From: Pseudooceanicola sp. HF7
GTDB taxonomy: Bacteria > Pseudomonadota > Alphaproteobacteria > Rhodobacterales > Rhodobacteraceae
Assembly: GCF_011806405.1 (NCBI RefSeq)
Contig: NZ_JAATOW010000003.1
Span: forward strand, 226,599 to 290,598
DNA length: 64,000 nt
Reading direction: 5' to 3'
Position 1 is the stretch's first letter. Every line of letters starts with the position of its first letter. Of this stretch, positions 9,348 to 17,990 are shown in pieces. The translations under genes were made by a program, and so were the position numbers. The notes beneath the pieces were generated by a model. That model made no database searches, was not told the origin of the DNA, and saw nothing but the letters and a program-made list of their open reading frames with translations.

Positions 9348-9803
9348 ATGGACAACAAGGTGGAAACCAGCGCGGAACATGCGGAAAACGCGGTTCTGCC
9401 CTGCCGTCACGAGGTCCGCACGGATTGCGACACGCCCGAGCCGCCCAAGCCCGAGCAGGTGATAGACCGCCCGGTGTCGACCAAGAGCGCCGCGGCCTGG
9501 GCCTATGAGCGCCTGATCCTCTATATCCAGGACTTCGAGGAAAAGTTGGACCCGGAACAGGAAGCCGTCATGGGGTTCGCCGGTGGCGGCGCTGGCGTGC
9601 TTCGGATCGAGGGCATGGGATACTTTGATCCCGATATCGTCACCTTCACCGGAACGGATACCGAGGGGCGCAAGACCCAGCTGATCCAGCACGTCAGCCA
9701 GCTCTCCGTGATGCTGCGTGCCATGCCCAAGGCCTCTCCGGCGGAAGCGCCCCGGCGCATCGGATTCCGGCTGCGCACGGATCTGGAACGCAGTCAGGTG
9801 TAA
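9348..9803 (+). CDS. DUF6173-like conserved protein
   Basis: The protein has 151 residues and starts at the ATG just after the MBL gene stop with GGAGGAATAAG as ribosome-binding site, so it is the third gene of that operon. There are no membrane segments. The first 45 residues are polar with three Cys; the rest is a compact alpha/beta domain (AAAWAYERLILYIQDFEEKL, VMGFAGGGAGVLRIEGMGYF, QLIQHVSQLSVMLRAMPK). I recognise it only as a conserved Rhodobacteraceae family, probably DUF6173; no function is known. Confidence 0.75.
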   Translation: MDNKVETSAEHAENAVLPCRHEVRTDCDTPEPPKPEQVIDRPVSTKSAAAWAYERLILYIQDFEEKLDPEQEAVMGFAGGGAGVLRIEGMGYFDPDIVTFTGTDTEGRKTQLIQHVSQLSVMLRAMPKASPAEAPRRIGFRLRTDLERSQV

Positions 9804-9892
9804 TCTGTCTGCAGTTGCGCGTAAGCGGGTGACAGGGCGGGGGGAATCCGGTAATTGCGGGTCAGGAAAACGGTTGTTGAAGGACTGACAGC

Positions 9893-10027
9893 ATGGCCGA
9901 GCACAAGCATGGCGAAATGGACACCTCCACCCACGAGAAGACCTTTGAAGGTTTCATTCGTGCAGCGATGATTGTTGCCGGGCTGTCGATCTTCGTGCTG
10001 ATCTTCCTCGCGCTCTTCAACAGCTGA
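9893..10027 (+). CDS. aa3-type cytochrome c oxidase subunit IV (short alphaproteobacterial form)
   Basis: This 44-residue protein begins MAEHKHGEMDTSTHEKTFEG and ends in one transmembrane helix (AAMIVAGLSIFVLIFLALF). The length, the polar N-terminus containing the HEKTFEGF motif and the single helix match the COX4_pro_2 family, the small subunit IV seen in Paracoccus and Rhodobacter aa3 oxidases. No other oxidase subunit gene is nearby, which is usual for this subunit. An AAGGACTGACAGC stretch upstream gives a plausible ribosome-binding site. Confidence 0.88.
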   Translation: MAEHKHGEMDTSTHEKTFEGFIRAAMIVAGLSIFVLIFLALFNS

Positions 10028-10062
10028 TCCGGGCGCGTCGCGGACCTGGAACGGAGCTGTCC

Positions 10063-10662
10063 ATGAAATCCATGTTCCTTGCCCTTGCCGCACTTCTGGT
10101 GCTGGCAAGTTGTGGTGTTGGGCGGTCCGGTGCGCCGGAAACGCCGGCCGATGCCGTCACCCGTGGTCCCTGGCGCGACAATGAAGCGCCGTCCCTGACG
10201 CTGGTCACGGTGCGCAACAATCGCTCCGGATCAGGCGGGCATACGGCGCTGAAGATCGTCGCGGATGAGACGGTGATCTTCGATCCCGCGGGCTCTTTCC
10301 ACCATCCGTCCATCCGGCGCACGGGGGACGTGCTGAGCGGCATCGATCCCGGCTTCTGGGACGCGTACAAGAGCATGCACGCACGCGCGACCTACAACGT
10401 GCTGACCCAGAGGGTCGAGGTTGCGCCAGAGGTGGCAGCGAAAGCGCTGGCCCTGGCCCGGGCGCGTGGGCAGGTATCCTCTGCCTATTGTGCGAATTCC
10501 ACCTCCGAGATCCTGAGCCAGCTGCCCGGTTTCGAAGAGATCAACGTCACCTTCTTCCCGGTGAACCTGTCCGACCAGTTCGCGCGGATCACCGGCGTCA
10601 AGGGCGAAGTCCTTTACGAGGATTACACGCCGCCGGGGGCCGAGATGGCAGAGGCCGGCTAG
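10063..10662 (+). CDS. Putative lipoprotein with NlpC/P60-like (papain-fold) layout
   Basis: The protein has 199 residues. The lipoprotein signal is clear: a hydrophobic stretch then VLASCGVG with the lipobox Cys near residue 17. The mature part has GSGGHTALKIVADETVIFDP, where the His precedes a beta hairpin, and later GQVSSAYCANSTSEILSQL with a Cys at a helix start. This His-then-Cys order recalls permuted NlpC/P60 or YiiX-like cysteine peptidases. Enzymatic activity is inference from motif order only. It sits 35 nt after the oxidase subunit IV gene on the same strand. Confidence 0.65.
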   Translation: MKSMFLALAALLVLASCGVGRSGAPETPADAVTRGPWRDNEAPSLTLVTVRNNRSGSGGHTALKIVADETVIFDPAGSFHHPSIRRTGDVLSGIDPGFWDAYKSMHARATYNVLTQRVEVAPEVAAKALALARARGQVSSAYCANSTSEILSQLPGFEEINVTFFPVNLSDQFARITGVKGEVLYEDYTPPGAEMAEAG

Positions 10663-10665
10663 GCC

Positions 10666-10992
10666 TCAGCCCGTAATCCAGAGAACCAGGTAGAGGGTCG
10701 CGGCGCCGCCAAGGATCGCCATGATCGTGTTGCGCAGGAAGATCCCCAGGCCCAGGGTCACGACCGCGGCCAGGAAACGCGCAAGGTCAAAAACACCATC
10801 GGTGCCGGCGGGCCAGGCGACCATGGGGGCGACCAGTGCCGGAAGCACGGCCACGGCCGTGTAGCGCAGGTGACGCAGCAGCCACTCCGGCATCGGACGG
10901 CTGCCGATGATACCCAGGAAGACGAAGCGCAGCAGGAAACTGCCCAGGCCCAGCCCGATGATCACGGCCCAGAGATCCACGCGGTCGATCAT
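10666..10992 (-). CDS. azlD: AzlD-family branched-chain amino acid export subunit
   Basis: The protein has 108 residues and three to four hydrophobic helices (LWAVIIGLGLGSFLLRFVFL, RYTAVAVLPALVAPMVAWPA, ending TLYLVLWITG). Length and pattern match AzlD (PF05437), the small partner of AzlC in exporters of branched-chain amino acids and analogues. Its start overlaps the azlC stop by 4 nt, giving translational coupling. It converges on the lipoprotein gene with a 3-nt gap. Confidence 0.88.
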   Translation of the reverse strand: MIDRVDLWAVIIGLGLGSFLLRFVFLGIIGSRPMPEWLLRHLRYTAVAVLPALVAPMVAWPAGTDGVFDLARFLAAVVTLGLGIFLRNTIMAILGGAATLYLVLWITG

Positions 10993-11717
10993 TTGCGTTT
11001 CTCCATCAGCAGTTCCAGCCGTGCTCCCACCATCATCGCCGCGATGGCCGCGATCAGCAGGCCCCCGTTGTAGGGCACCCAGGCAAAGCTGAGTGCCAGC
11101 GCGACAGAGGTCGCGGCGGCGGCCATATGCGCCACGGTCCGCATCATCGGCCCGACCATGGCGATGAAGGTGATCGGCGCGGCGAAGTCGAGGGCCAGTT
11201 CAGGCGGAATGGCAGAGCCGAGCAGCGCCCCGACGATGGTGGCGATGTACCAGGGAATGCAGATTGGCACCGCGACACCGGCGAAATAGCCCAGCTTCTG
11301 CGCCAGGGTCCACTGGGGGTGATCCTCGTAAGCGGTGACGGAGCAGGCGTAACTCTGATCGACAAGGAAATAGGCCACGAGCGCCCGTTTCCAGAGCGGC
11401 GCCTCGCCCAAGTAGGGCGTCAGGGAGGCGGAATACATCGCCATGCGCAGGTTCACCGCCAGGGCCGAAGCAAGGGCGATGAAGACCGGCGCCCCGTCCT
11501 GCAGCAGGGAAAGAGAGGCAAATTGCGCCGCCCCCGCGATGACGGCCACGGAATAGAAGAGCGCCTCGAACACGTTCAGCCCGGCTTCGGTTGCCAGGAC
11601 GCCGAAAAGCAGCGCGAAGGGCACCACGACCAGAAGGAAGGGTGCAGCGTCGCGCACACCAAGCCAGAAGGTCGGTTTGTCTCTGGTGGCGGAAGGGGGC
11701 TGTGCATAGATTGCCAT
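10989..11717 (-). CDS. azlC: AzlC-family amino acid exporter, permease subunit
   Basis: The protein has 242 residues with about six membrane helices. Family motifs include GVRDAAPFLLVVVPFALLFGV, AGAAQFASLSLLQDGAPVF, LRMAMYSASLTPYLGEAP and LVDQSYACSVTAYED, all characteristic of AzlC/YgaZ (PF03591). Together with AzlD it should export branched-chain amino acids or related compounds. It is the first gene of a two-gene azlCD operon and is divergent from mobA. Confidence 0.92.
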   Translation of the reverse strand: MAIYAQPPSATRDKPTFWLGVRDAAPFLLVVVPFALLFGVLATEAGLNVFEALFYSVAVIAGAAQFASLSLLQDGAPVFIALASALAVNLRMAMYSASLTPYLGEAPLWKRALVAYFLVDQSYACSVTAYEDHPQWTLAQKLGYFAGVAVPICIPWYIATIVGALLGSAIPPELALDFAAPITFIAMVGPMMRTVAHMAAAATSVALALSFAWVPYNGGLLIAAIAAMMVGARLELLMEKRK

Positions 11718-11826
11718 GAGGCGCGTCTAGCCGGGGCGGGGCGAGGACACAATCGTGTGAAACGCACAACCGTCCTTGTGACCCTGCAAGATCGCCGCAG
11801 GAATGCGCAGGAAGTGGAGTGGAACT

Positions 11827-12438
11827 GTGGAAATACCGGGTGTCATCCTGGCGGGCGGTCTGTCGCGCCGCATGGGCGGAGTGGACAAGGCGCTCATGAC
11901 ATTTGGCAGGGGCACCTTGATCGGGCAGGTGGTCGACCGCTTCGAGCCGCAGGTCAGCCGCCTTGCCATCAACGCCAATGCGGGCACGGCGGGCTACTCG
12001 GCCCTTGGTCTGCCCGTGATTGCGGACAGCCTGCCGGATCACCCCGGGCCCCTTGCAGGCGTCCTGGCAGCGATGGACTGGGCGGCAGAGCAGGGCGCGG
12101 CCCAGGTGGTCACAGCCGCAGCGGACACGCCCTTCCTGCCGGGCGACCTGGTGCCCCAGCTTCTTCTTGCTGCGGAGCTTGGCGGCAAGGACAGGGCCGT
12201 GGCGGCGAGTGTCGATGCAAGGGGAGAGCTGCGCGATCATCCCACCTTCGGGCTCTGGCCCGTCGCCCGGCGGGAAGAGCTGCGCCGGGCACTTCAGGCA
12301 GGCTTGCGGCGCATGCGCGATTGGGCGGATGCCGAGCGGACCGCGCGGGCTGTCTTTCCGTCCGAGCTGGGGGATCCCTTCTTCAACATCAACCGGCCGG
12401 AAGACCTGGCCCAGGCGCAGGCGATGCTGAAGAGCTGA
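11827..12438 (+). CDS. mobA: Molybdenum cofactor guanylyltransferase MobA
   Basis: The protein has 203 residues from a GTG start. I prefer GTG 11827 (VEIPGVILAGGLSRRMGG) over the in-frame ATG at 11803 because GGAG lies 7 nt before it and the family begins right at the nucleotide-binding loop. Motifs are LAGGLSRRMGGVDKAL (GTP binding), DHPGPLAGVLAAMDW and AADTPFLPGDLV. It attaches GMP to molybdopterin to give the MGD cofactor of DMSO-reductase-type enzymes. Its stop directly abuts that of the convergent lytic transglycosylase gene. Confidence 0.92.
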   Translation: MEIPGVILAGGLSRRMGGVDKALMTFGRGTLIGQVVDRFEPQVSRLAINANAGTAGYSALGLPVIADSLPDHPGPLAGVLAAMDWAAEQGAAQVVTAAADTPFLPGDLVPQLLLAAELGGKDRAVAASVDARGELRDHPTFGLWPVARREELRRALQAGLRRMRDWADAERTARAVFPSELGDPFFNINRPEDLAQAQAMLKS

Positions 12439-12924
12439 TCAGCGCAGCCCGGTTTCGTCCAGCAGGTTGCGGCGCTTGGCCTCGTAGTAATAGCCGCGGG
12501 CGTACCACCTGACGGCGGTATCAAGGCTGCCATCCGAGACCATCCAGGCCCCACGCAGGTATTTGACGGCGTACTTGAGGTTGGTTTCCGCATCCAGAAG
12601 ATCCGGGTTCTCACCCTGGAAGCCCATGGAGCGCGCGGTCGCCGGAAGGATCTGCATCAGGCCGTAATAGGGGCCGTTGCGGGCGCGGGGGCGGTGGGTG
12701 CTTTCCCGGATCACGACCTTCTGGATCAGTTTCACGGGAACATCGTAGAGCGCGGCGTATTTCTCGATCAGCCTGCGCAGCTGCGGGGTCTCATTGGGGT
12801 AGAGCGGAGCACTGTCGACGAAAGCCATCGCTGGACGGGTGGACATGCGCGTGACCTCCTGACTGCCGGCACAGGCCGTGATCGGGAGGCAAAGAAGCAG
12901 TACCAAGAGCCGGGTCCAACGCAT
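12439..12924 (-). CDS. Lytic transglycosylase-like lipoprotein (SLT domain)
   Basis: The protein has 161 residues. The start at 12924 gives a lipoprotein signal MRWTRLLVLLLCLPITACAG with the lipobox Cys at residue 18. The mature domain is a short SLT fold: KLIQKVVIRESTHRPRARN with the catalytic Glu in RES, then GPYYGLMQILPATARSMGF, NLKYAVKYLRGAW and AVRWYARGYY. It should cleave peptidoglycan glycan strands from the periplasmic side. At this size it is a minimal catalytic domain without binding modules. Confidence 0.87.
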   Translation of the reverse strand: MRWTRLLVLLLCLPITACAGSQEVTRMSTRPAMAFVDSAPLYPNETPQLRRLIEKYAALYDVPVKLIQKVVIRESTHRPRARNGPYYGLMQILPATARSMGFQGENPDLLDAETNLKYAVKYLRGAWMVSDGSLDTAVRWYARGYYYEAKRRNLLDETGLR

Positions 12925-13027
12925 TGGGTATCTCCAAGGCCGTTTCGCTTCTTTCGCATTAGGCGAAAAACCTTGATCGGGAAACAACGGCGTTCCCGCA
13001 TCGGCAAAAGCCGGCCGGTTTGGCGGT

Positions 13028-13855
13028 TCAGGCAAGCTGTGTTGGGCAGATCCACCAATTCGGCTGCGCGTCAGAGAGGCGTTTTGCCGCCATTTCAGCC
13101 GCCGGGAGATCGGGGAAGAGCGCAAAGCAGCTGGCCCCGGATCCCGACATGCGTGCAAGCAGGCAGCCCGGTTGTGCCGCCAGGGCTGAGAGGACCCCGG
13201 CAATGGCCGGCGCGGCCCGGAGCGCCGGGGCCTCAAGGTCATTGCGTTGCCGGTCAAGCCAGCCGGCCATGTCCTGAGCCGTGGAAAGACCTTCGGGCAG
13301 TTCTTCCAGCGGGGGATTGTCGCGCCGCTCAAGGCTGCGGAAGACCTCTGGCGTGGTCAGGGGCAGGCGCGGATTGACCAGGACGGCGGGCAGGGCAGGC
13401 AGGCCGGGCTGTGGCGTGATCTGCTCACCCACGCCCTGCATCCGGGCGGCCTTGCCGAACAGGCAGACAGGCAGATCCGCGCCGATGCTTTCGGGATGCG
13501 CAAGGGGCGGCTTGCCGGTCAGTTGGGCGATGCCGCGCAGCACAGCGGCTGCATCGGATGTGCCACCGCCAAGGCCCGCGGCATTGGGCAGGTGCTTTTC
13601 CAGCGTGATGCGCACCGGCACCCCGGCCGCGCGGGCCGCCTTGATGCAGAGGTTGCGATCATCCTCCGGCACGCCTTCGGCCAGGGGGCCGGTCACGCGG
13701 ATGGCGTAATCCTCCGCCAGGGAAAGCTCCAGCTGGTCGCCCCGGTCGGCAAAGACCACCAGGCTGTCCAGCAGGTGGTATCCATCGGCCCGGCGCCCCG
13801 TCACATGTAACGCGAGGTTCACCTTGGCAGGGGCGAGAAGCCGCAATTCCTGCAT
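13028..13855 (-). CDS. ispE: 4-diphosphocytidyl-2-C-methyl-D-erythritol kinase
   Basis: The protein has 275 residues. The start at 13855 is chosen because AAGGAAAG lies just upstream and the product begins MQELRLLAPAKVNLALHV, the family N-terminus; an earlier in-frame start at 13903 would add 16 unsupported residues. GHMP-kinase motifs are PAKVNLALHVTGRRADGYH and LPNAAGLGGGTSDAAAVL (ATP loop), with RMSGSGASCFALF near the C-terminus. The enzyme phosphorylates CDP-ME in the MEP isoprenoid pathway, which supplies the polyprenyl synthase encoded further along. Confidence 0.95.
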   Translation of the reverse strand: MQELRLLAPAKVNLALHVTGRRADGYHLLDSLVVFADRGDQLELSLAEDYAIRVTGPLAEGVPEDDRNLCIKAARAAGVPVRITLEKHLPNAAGLGGGTSDAAAVLRGIAQLTGKPPLAHPESIGADLPVCLFGKAARMQGVGEQITPQPGLPALPAVLVNPRLPLTTPEVFRSLERRDNPPLEELPEGLSTAQDMAGWLDRQRNDLEAPALRAAPAIAGVLSALAAQPGCLLARMSGSGASCFALFPDLPAAEMAAKRLSDAQPNWWICPTQLA

Positions 13856-13918
13856 CTGTCTTTCCTTGGGCCTTCTGGCTTTTGTCGTCTGGCCCCGGAT
13901 CATCAGGGCCGGTGTCGG

Positions 13919-15610
13919 TCAGGGATTGCCAGAGGCAACCTGGCCGATCTCCGTCTCTTCTTCTGCAAGCACGGCGTCAAGCCCGACCTTGAGCTTGCGG
14001 CGGATCCGTTCGGCCTCTTCCTCTTCGGGGTCGAAGGACAGGGCACGGTGCCACTGGAACTGCGCCTCCAGTTTGCGCCCGACGCTCCAGTAGACATCGC
14101 CCAGGTGGTCATTGACCACGGCATCCACCGGCATCAGCTCTGCGGCGCGTTCCAACTGGGGCACGGCTTCCTCCGTCCGGCCCAGCTGGTAGAGGACCCA
14201 GCCGAGGCTGTCGACGATGTAGCCGGCGTTGGGGTTGATCTCTACCGCGCGTTCGATCATCTCCAGCGCCTCGTCCAGGTCCTTGTCCATTTCGACCAGC
14301 GAATAGCCGAAGTAGTTCAGGACGTTGGGCTGGTCGGGATTGAGCTCAAGCGCGGCGCGGAAATCGGCCTCTGCCTGGGGCCAGTCGTTCAGCCGCTCAC
14401 GGGACATGCCACGGGTATAGAGCAGGATCCAGTTGCTGGGGTCATCGTCCCGGCGCAGCTCAAGGGCGCGGGTGTAGGCCTCCACCGCCTTGCGGTGATT
14501 GCCGACCTGGCGCTGCATGTCACCCAAGACGCGCTGCACTTCGGGAAGATCCGGGTAGGTCGCGGCGAGGGAGTTCATCACTTCCAGCGCGGCTTCATTC
14601 CGGTCGGATTGGAACAGCGTGTCGGCGCGCCCCAGCTCTGCCATGTAGAAATTGGGATCCTCACGCGAGACGGAGCGATAGGCGGCGGTTGCCAACTCCG
14701 GCTGGCCCAGGCTCTCAAGCAGTTCGCCCGACAGAAGCTGGGCATCCACGTGGTCTGGGCGCAGCGCAGCGGCCAGGCGGGCGAAAAGCAGCGTGTACTG
14801 GTAGCTGGCCTCGCTTTGCAGGGCGGCCGCGATGGAAAAGAAGACCTCTGCCGCGCCGTCCTGGATGGAGGTCACATGGGTATTTTCCAGCGTCTCCCCG
14901 GCTTCCAGCCGCGCCTTGATCTGTCGCAGCTCCGGGTTCAGGTTCTCACCGAACAGCGTGCCCAGAAGGGTCAGTGCCTCTTCGTTGCGGTCAAGCTGGG
15001 ACAAGGCCTCGATCCGGGCGAGGGCGCCGCGGCGGGTCATTTCAAGCTGGCCGTCACCGGGGGCGGCATAGATGGCCTCTGCTGCGGCAAAGTCACCGAC
15101 GTAGGAAAGGGCCAGCGCCTTGTGATAGCGGGCGAAATAGGACAGCCCATCTTCTGCCGCGACCTTGTCGAAGGCGGCAAGGGCGGCGTCCATGTTGCCC
15201 TTGCCCAGGTGGATCCAGGCGGCCAGAAGCCCATCGGCAAGCGGGCCGGCGCCTTCGCGGGCCTCGATCCGGGTCAGCAGGTCGTCGTAGCGCGCGTTCT
15301 TCAGGTCATCCACCACGATCGCCATCCGCGCGATCTGGCTTTCGGATCCAAAGCCTTCCAGCCGGCGCGCGGCGGGCACGGCATCCTGCACTTGCCCGGC
15401 AGAGATCTCTGTCTGGATCAGCCCTTCCAGCACGCGGGGATCATCCGGCAGTTCCTTGACCGCGCGGCGGTAATAATAGGCGGCGTTGTCGTAATCGTCC
15501 GTAATCCAGGCCTGGCGCGCGGCCAGGTAATCCCCGGCGGCAGTTTGCGCCAGCGCGGGAAGCGGCAGGGCGGCGGCCAGGGCAAGGACGGAGATCTTCA
15601 GAAGGTTCAT
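13919..15610 (-). CDS. Tetratricopeptide-repeat periplasmic protein
   Basis: The protein has 563 residues with a signal peptide (MNLLKISVLALAAALPLPAL, then AQ). Nearly all the rest is TPR-type helix pairs: DYDNAAYYYRRAVKELPDDP at the N-terminal end, and a stronger run at the C-terminal end with NWPQAEADFRAALELNPDQP, DLDEALEMIERAVEINPNAG and RTEEAVPQLERAAELMPVDA. Such proteins act as scaffolds; no enzymatic domain is seen. It is likely co-transcribed with ispE, 63 nt downstream. Confidence 0.85.
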   Translation of the reverse strand: MNLLKISVLALAAALPLPALAQTAAGDYLAARQAWITDDYDNAAYYYRRAVKELPDDPRVLEGLIQTEISAGQVQDAVPAARRLEGFGSESQIARMAIVVDDLKNARYDDLLTRIEAREGAGPLADGLLAAWIHLGKGNMDAALAAFDKVAAEDGLSYFARYHKALALSYVGDFAAAEAIYAAPGDGQLEMTRRGALARIEALSQLDRNEEALTLLGTLFGENLNPELRQIKARLEAGETLENTHVTSIQDGAAEVFFSIAAALQSEASYQYTLLFARLAAALRPDHVDAQLLSGELLESLGQPELATAAYRSVSREDPNFYMAELGRADTLFQSDRNEAALEVMNSLAATYPDLPEVQRVLGDMQRQVGNHRKAVEAYTRALELRRDDDPSNWILLYTRGMSRERLNDWPQAEADFRAALELNPDQPNVLNYFGYSLVEMDKDLDEALEMIERAVEINPNAGYIVDSLGWVLYQLGRTEEAVPQLERAAELMPVDAVVNDHLGDVYWSVGRKLEAQFQWHRALSFDPEEEEAERIRRKLKVGLDAVLAEEETEIGQVASGNP

Positions 15611-15718
15611 GCCGGTATCCAGACTGCTTTTCCCGAAAGCCTACGGAACCGACCTTTCGAAAGCAATGAAGCCGGCGACCGCGTGCCCGAAGGCACTCGG
15701 AATATCACCGAGAAGTGT

Positions 15719-17365
15719 TTACATATTGGGATAGTTCGGGCCATCGCCCCCCTGCGGGGTCGTCCAGGTGATGTTCTGGGCCGGATCCTTGATGTCGCAG
15801 GTCTTGCAGTGCACGCAGTTCTGGAAGTTGATCTGGAACTTCGTATCCACACCTTCCCCTACGAACTCGTAAACGCCGGCCGGGCAGTAACGGGCCGAGG
15901 GCCCGGCGTATTCGCGCAGGTCCACCTCTACCGGCACGTCCGGGTCTTTCAGCTTGAGGTGGCAGGGCTGGCTTTCCTCGTGATTGGTCATCGCGAAGGA
16001 GACGTTCGTCAGCCGGTCGAAGCTGAGCTTGCCATCGGGCTTGGGGTAGTCGATGGGCGTGTGCTTGTGTGCGGGCTCCGTGGCCTCGGCATCATTCTTG
16101 CCGTGCTTGAGCGTCCCCAGCAGCGAGAAGCCGAAGGTGTTGGTCCACATGTCCATCCCGCCAAGCGCCAGGGAGGCCGTGAGCCCGTACTTGGACCAGA
16201 GCGGCTTGACGTTGCGGACCTTCTTGAGGTCCTTGCCGATGGCGCCTCCGCGCACCTCTTCTTCATAGGCATGCAGCTCATCGCCCGACCGGCCCGCCTG
16301 CAGCGCGTCATAGGCCGCTTCCGCCGCCGCCTTGCCTGAGAGCATGGCGTTGTGGTTGCCCTTGATGCGCGGCACGTTGACCATGCCGACCGAGCAGCCC
16401 AGCAGCGCCACGCCCGGTGCCACCATCTGGGGCATGGATTGGTAGCCGCCCTCCGAAATGGCGCGCGCACCATAGGCCACGCGCTTGCCGCCTTCCAGAA
16501 GCTCCGCGACCATCGGGTGATGCTTGAAGCGCTGGAATTCCATGTAGGGGAAAAGGTGCGGGTTCTTGTAGTTCAGGTGCACCACGAAGCCCACGTAGAC
16601 CTGGTTGTTGTCTAGGTGGTAGATGAAGCTGCCTCCGCCGGCGTTCCCGCCAAGAGGCCAGCCCATGGTGTGGGTCACGGTACCTTCGCGGTGCTTGGCC
16701 GGGTCGATTTCCCAGATTTCCTTCATGCCCAGGCCGTATTTTTGCGGCTGCTTGCCGTCAGACAGGCCGTAGCGCTCGATCACCTCCTTGGAGAGGCTTC
16801 CGCGCACGCCTTCGCCCAGGAAGACATACTTGCCGTGCAGCTCCATGCCGGGTTCGTAGCCGGGGCCGGGGGTGCCATCGGGGTTCTTGCCGAATTCGCC
16901 CGCGACCACGCCCTTGATCGCGCCCTTCTCGCCATAGACCAGCTCAGAGCAGGCCATGCCGGGGAAAACCTCGACGCCCAGTTCCTCGGCCTGTTCGGCC
17001 ATCCAGCGGCAGACATTGCCCATGGAGACGATGTAGTTGCCGTGGTTGTTCATCAGCGGCGGCATCGGGAAGTTGGGAATCCGCACTTCGCCGGCTTCGC
17101 CGAGGATATAGAAGTTGTCATGCTTGACCGGCACGTTGAGCGGCGCGCCCTTTTCCTTCCAGTCGGGGATCAGCGCATCCAGGCCGGACGGGTCCAGAAC
17201 CGCGCCCGACAGGATATGCGCGCCCACTTCGGAGCCCTTCTCCAGCACGACCACTTCGAGGTCGGGATCAAGCTGCTTGAGGCGGATCGCCGCAGAAAGA
17301 CCGGCCGGCCCGGCCCCTACGATGACCACATCGTATTCCATGGTTTCGCGTTGGATGTCGGACAT
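15719..17365 (-). CDS. Electron transfer flavoprotein-ubiquinone oxidoreductase
   Basis: The protein has 548 residues, the normal length for bacterial ETF-QO. The start at 17365 (MSDIQRETMEYDVVIVGAGP) is chosen over an upstream frame extension because the FAD loop GAGPAGLSAAIRL then sits at the usual place. HILSGAVLDPSGLDALIPDW and GGSFIYHLDNNQVYVGFVV are family motifs. The C-terminus carries the 4Fe-4S segment NFQNCVHCKTCDIKDP. The enzyme passes electrons from acyl-CoA dehydrogenases via ETF to ubiquinone at the inner membrane and fits functionally with the acyl-CoA dehydrogenase gene at 6.6 kb. Confidence 0.96.
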   Translation of the reverse strand: MSDIQRETMEYDVVIVGAGPAGLSAAIRLKQLDPDLEVVVLEKGSEVGAHILSGAVLDPSGLDALIPDWKEKGAPLNVPVKHDNFYILGEAGEVRIPNFPMPPLMNNHGNYIVSMGNVCRWMAEQAEELGVEVFPGMACSELVYGEKGAIKGVVAGEFGKNPDGTPGPGYEPGMELHGKYVFLGEGVRGSLSKEVIERYGLSDGKQPQKYGLGMKEIWEIDPAKHREGTVTHTMGWPLGGNAGGGSFIYHLDNNQVYVGFVVHLNYKNPHLFPYMEFQRFKHHPMVAELLEGGKRVAYGARAISEGGYQSMPQMVAPGVALLGCSVGMVNVPRIKGNHNAMLSGKAAAEAAYDALQAGRSGDELHAYEEEVRGGAIGKDLKKVRNVKPLWSKYGLTASLALGGMDMWTNTFGFSLLGTLKHGKNDAEATEPAHKHTPIDYPKPDGKLSFDRLTNVSFAMTNHEESQPCHLKLKDPDVPVEVDLREYAGPSARYCPAGVYEFVGEGVDTKFQINFQNCVHCKTCDIKDPAQNITWTTPQGGDGPNYPNM

Positions 17366-17450
17366 TCTGGCTTCTCCGCTGGGGGTGACGGGTAATATTC
17401 TTGCGTTCGGATACCGTTCTACTGGTCCTTGGGTCAATTGCAACGGAACG

Positions 17451-17963
17451 TCAGCGCCCTTTTGTGCTGCTGGCGCGACCGGATGTCTCAGGGGCAGTCA
17501 GATCGGCAGATGAATTGCCCAGCAAGTAGCGCGGTCCGGGCCCAAGTCCCGCCGCGCGGTCCTGCGGATTGTACAAGGCGCAGCGCTCAAGAGACAGGCA
17601 TCCGCAGCCGATGCAGCCGTCCAGGTCATCGCGCAGTTTCTCCAGCTGGGCGATCCGGCGGTTGAGATCCGTGCGGTAGTTCTCTGCCATCTGGCGCCAG
17701 TCGGCGGCACTGGGGGTGCGGCTGCGGGGCAGGGCGGCCAGCTGGGCGCGGATCTCGGCGATGGAGGCGCCGAGCTGCTGGGCGATCATCACGAAGGACA
17801 GCCGCCGGATATCGGCCCGTTCAAAGCGCCGCTGGCCGGCATCGTTGCGCGTTGGCGCAACCAGCCCCTCTTCCTCGTAGTAGCGGATGGCAGAGACGGC
17901 CAGGCCCGTGCGCTCTGCCACCTGTCCGATCGTCAGGCCCCGGGCCATGTGACTGTTTCCCAT
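17451..17963 (-). CDS. soxR: Redox-sensitive transcriptional activator SoxR
   Basis: The protein has 170 residues. An N-terminal MerR-type helix-turn-helix (LTIGQVAERTGLAVSAIRYYEEEGL) is followed by a dimerisation helix and the iron-sulfur motif CIGCGCLSLERC, which is the exact Cys-X2-Cys-X-Cys-X5-Cys pattern that binds the SoxR [2Fe-2S] cluster. The cluster is oxidised by redox-cycling compounds and switches the protein to an activator. Two starts are possible, 17963 (MGNSHMARG) or 17948 (MARG); the second has GGGAAA at a good distance. A matching operator lies 31 bp upstream. Confidence 0.95.
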   Translation of the reverse strand: MGNSHMARGLTIGQVAERTGLAVSAIRYYEEEGLVAPTRNDAGQRRFERADIRRLSFVMIAQQLGASIAEIRAQLAALPRSRTPSAADWRQMAENYRTDLNRRIAQLEKLRDDLDGCIGCGCLSLERCALYNPQDRAAGLGPGPRYLLGNSSADLTAPETSGRASSTKGR

Positions 17964-17990
17964 GTGACTGCATTTCCCGAAAATTCCCGC

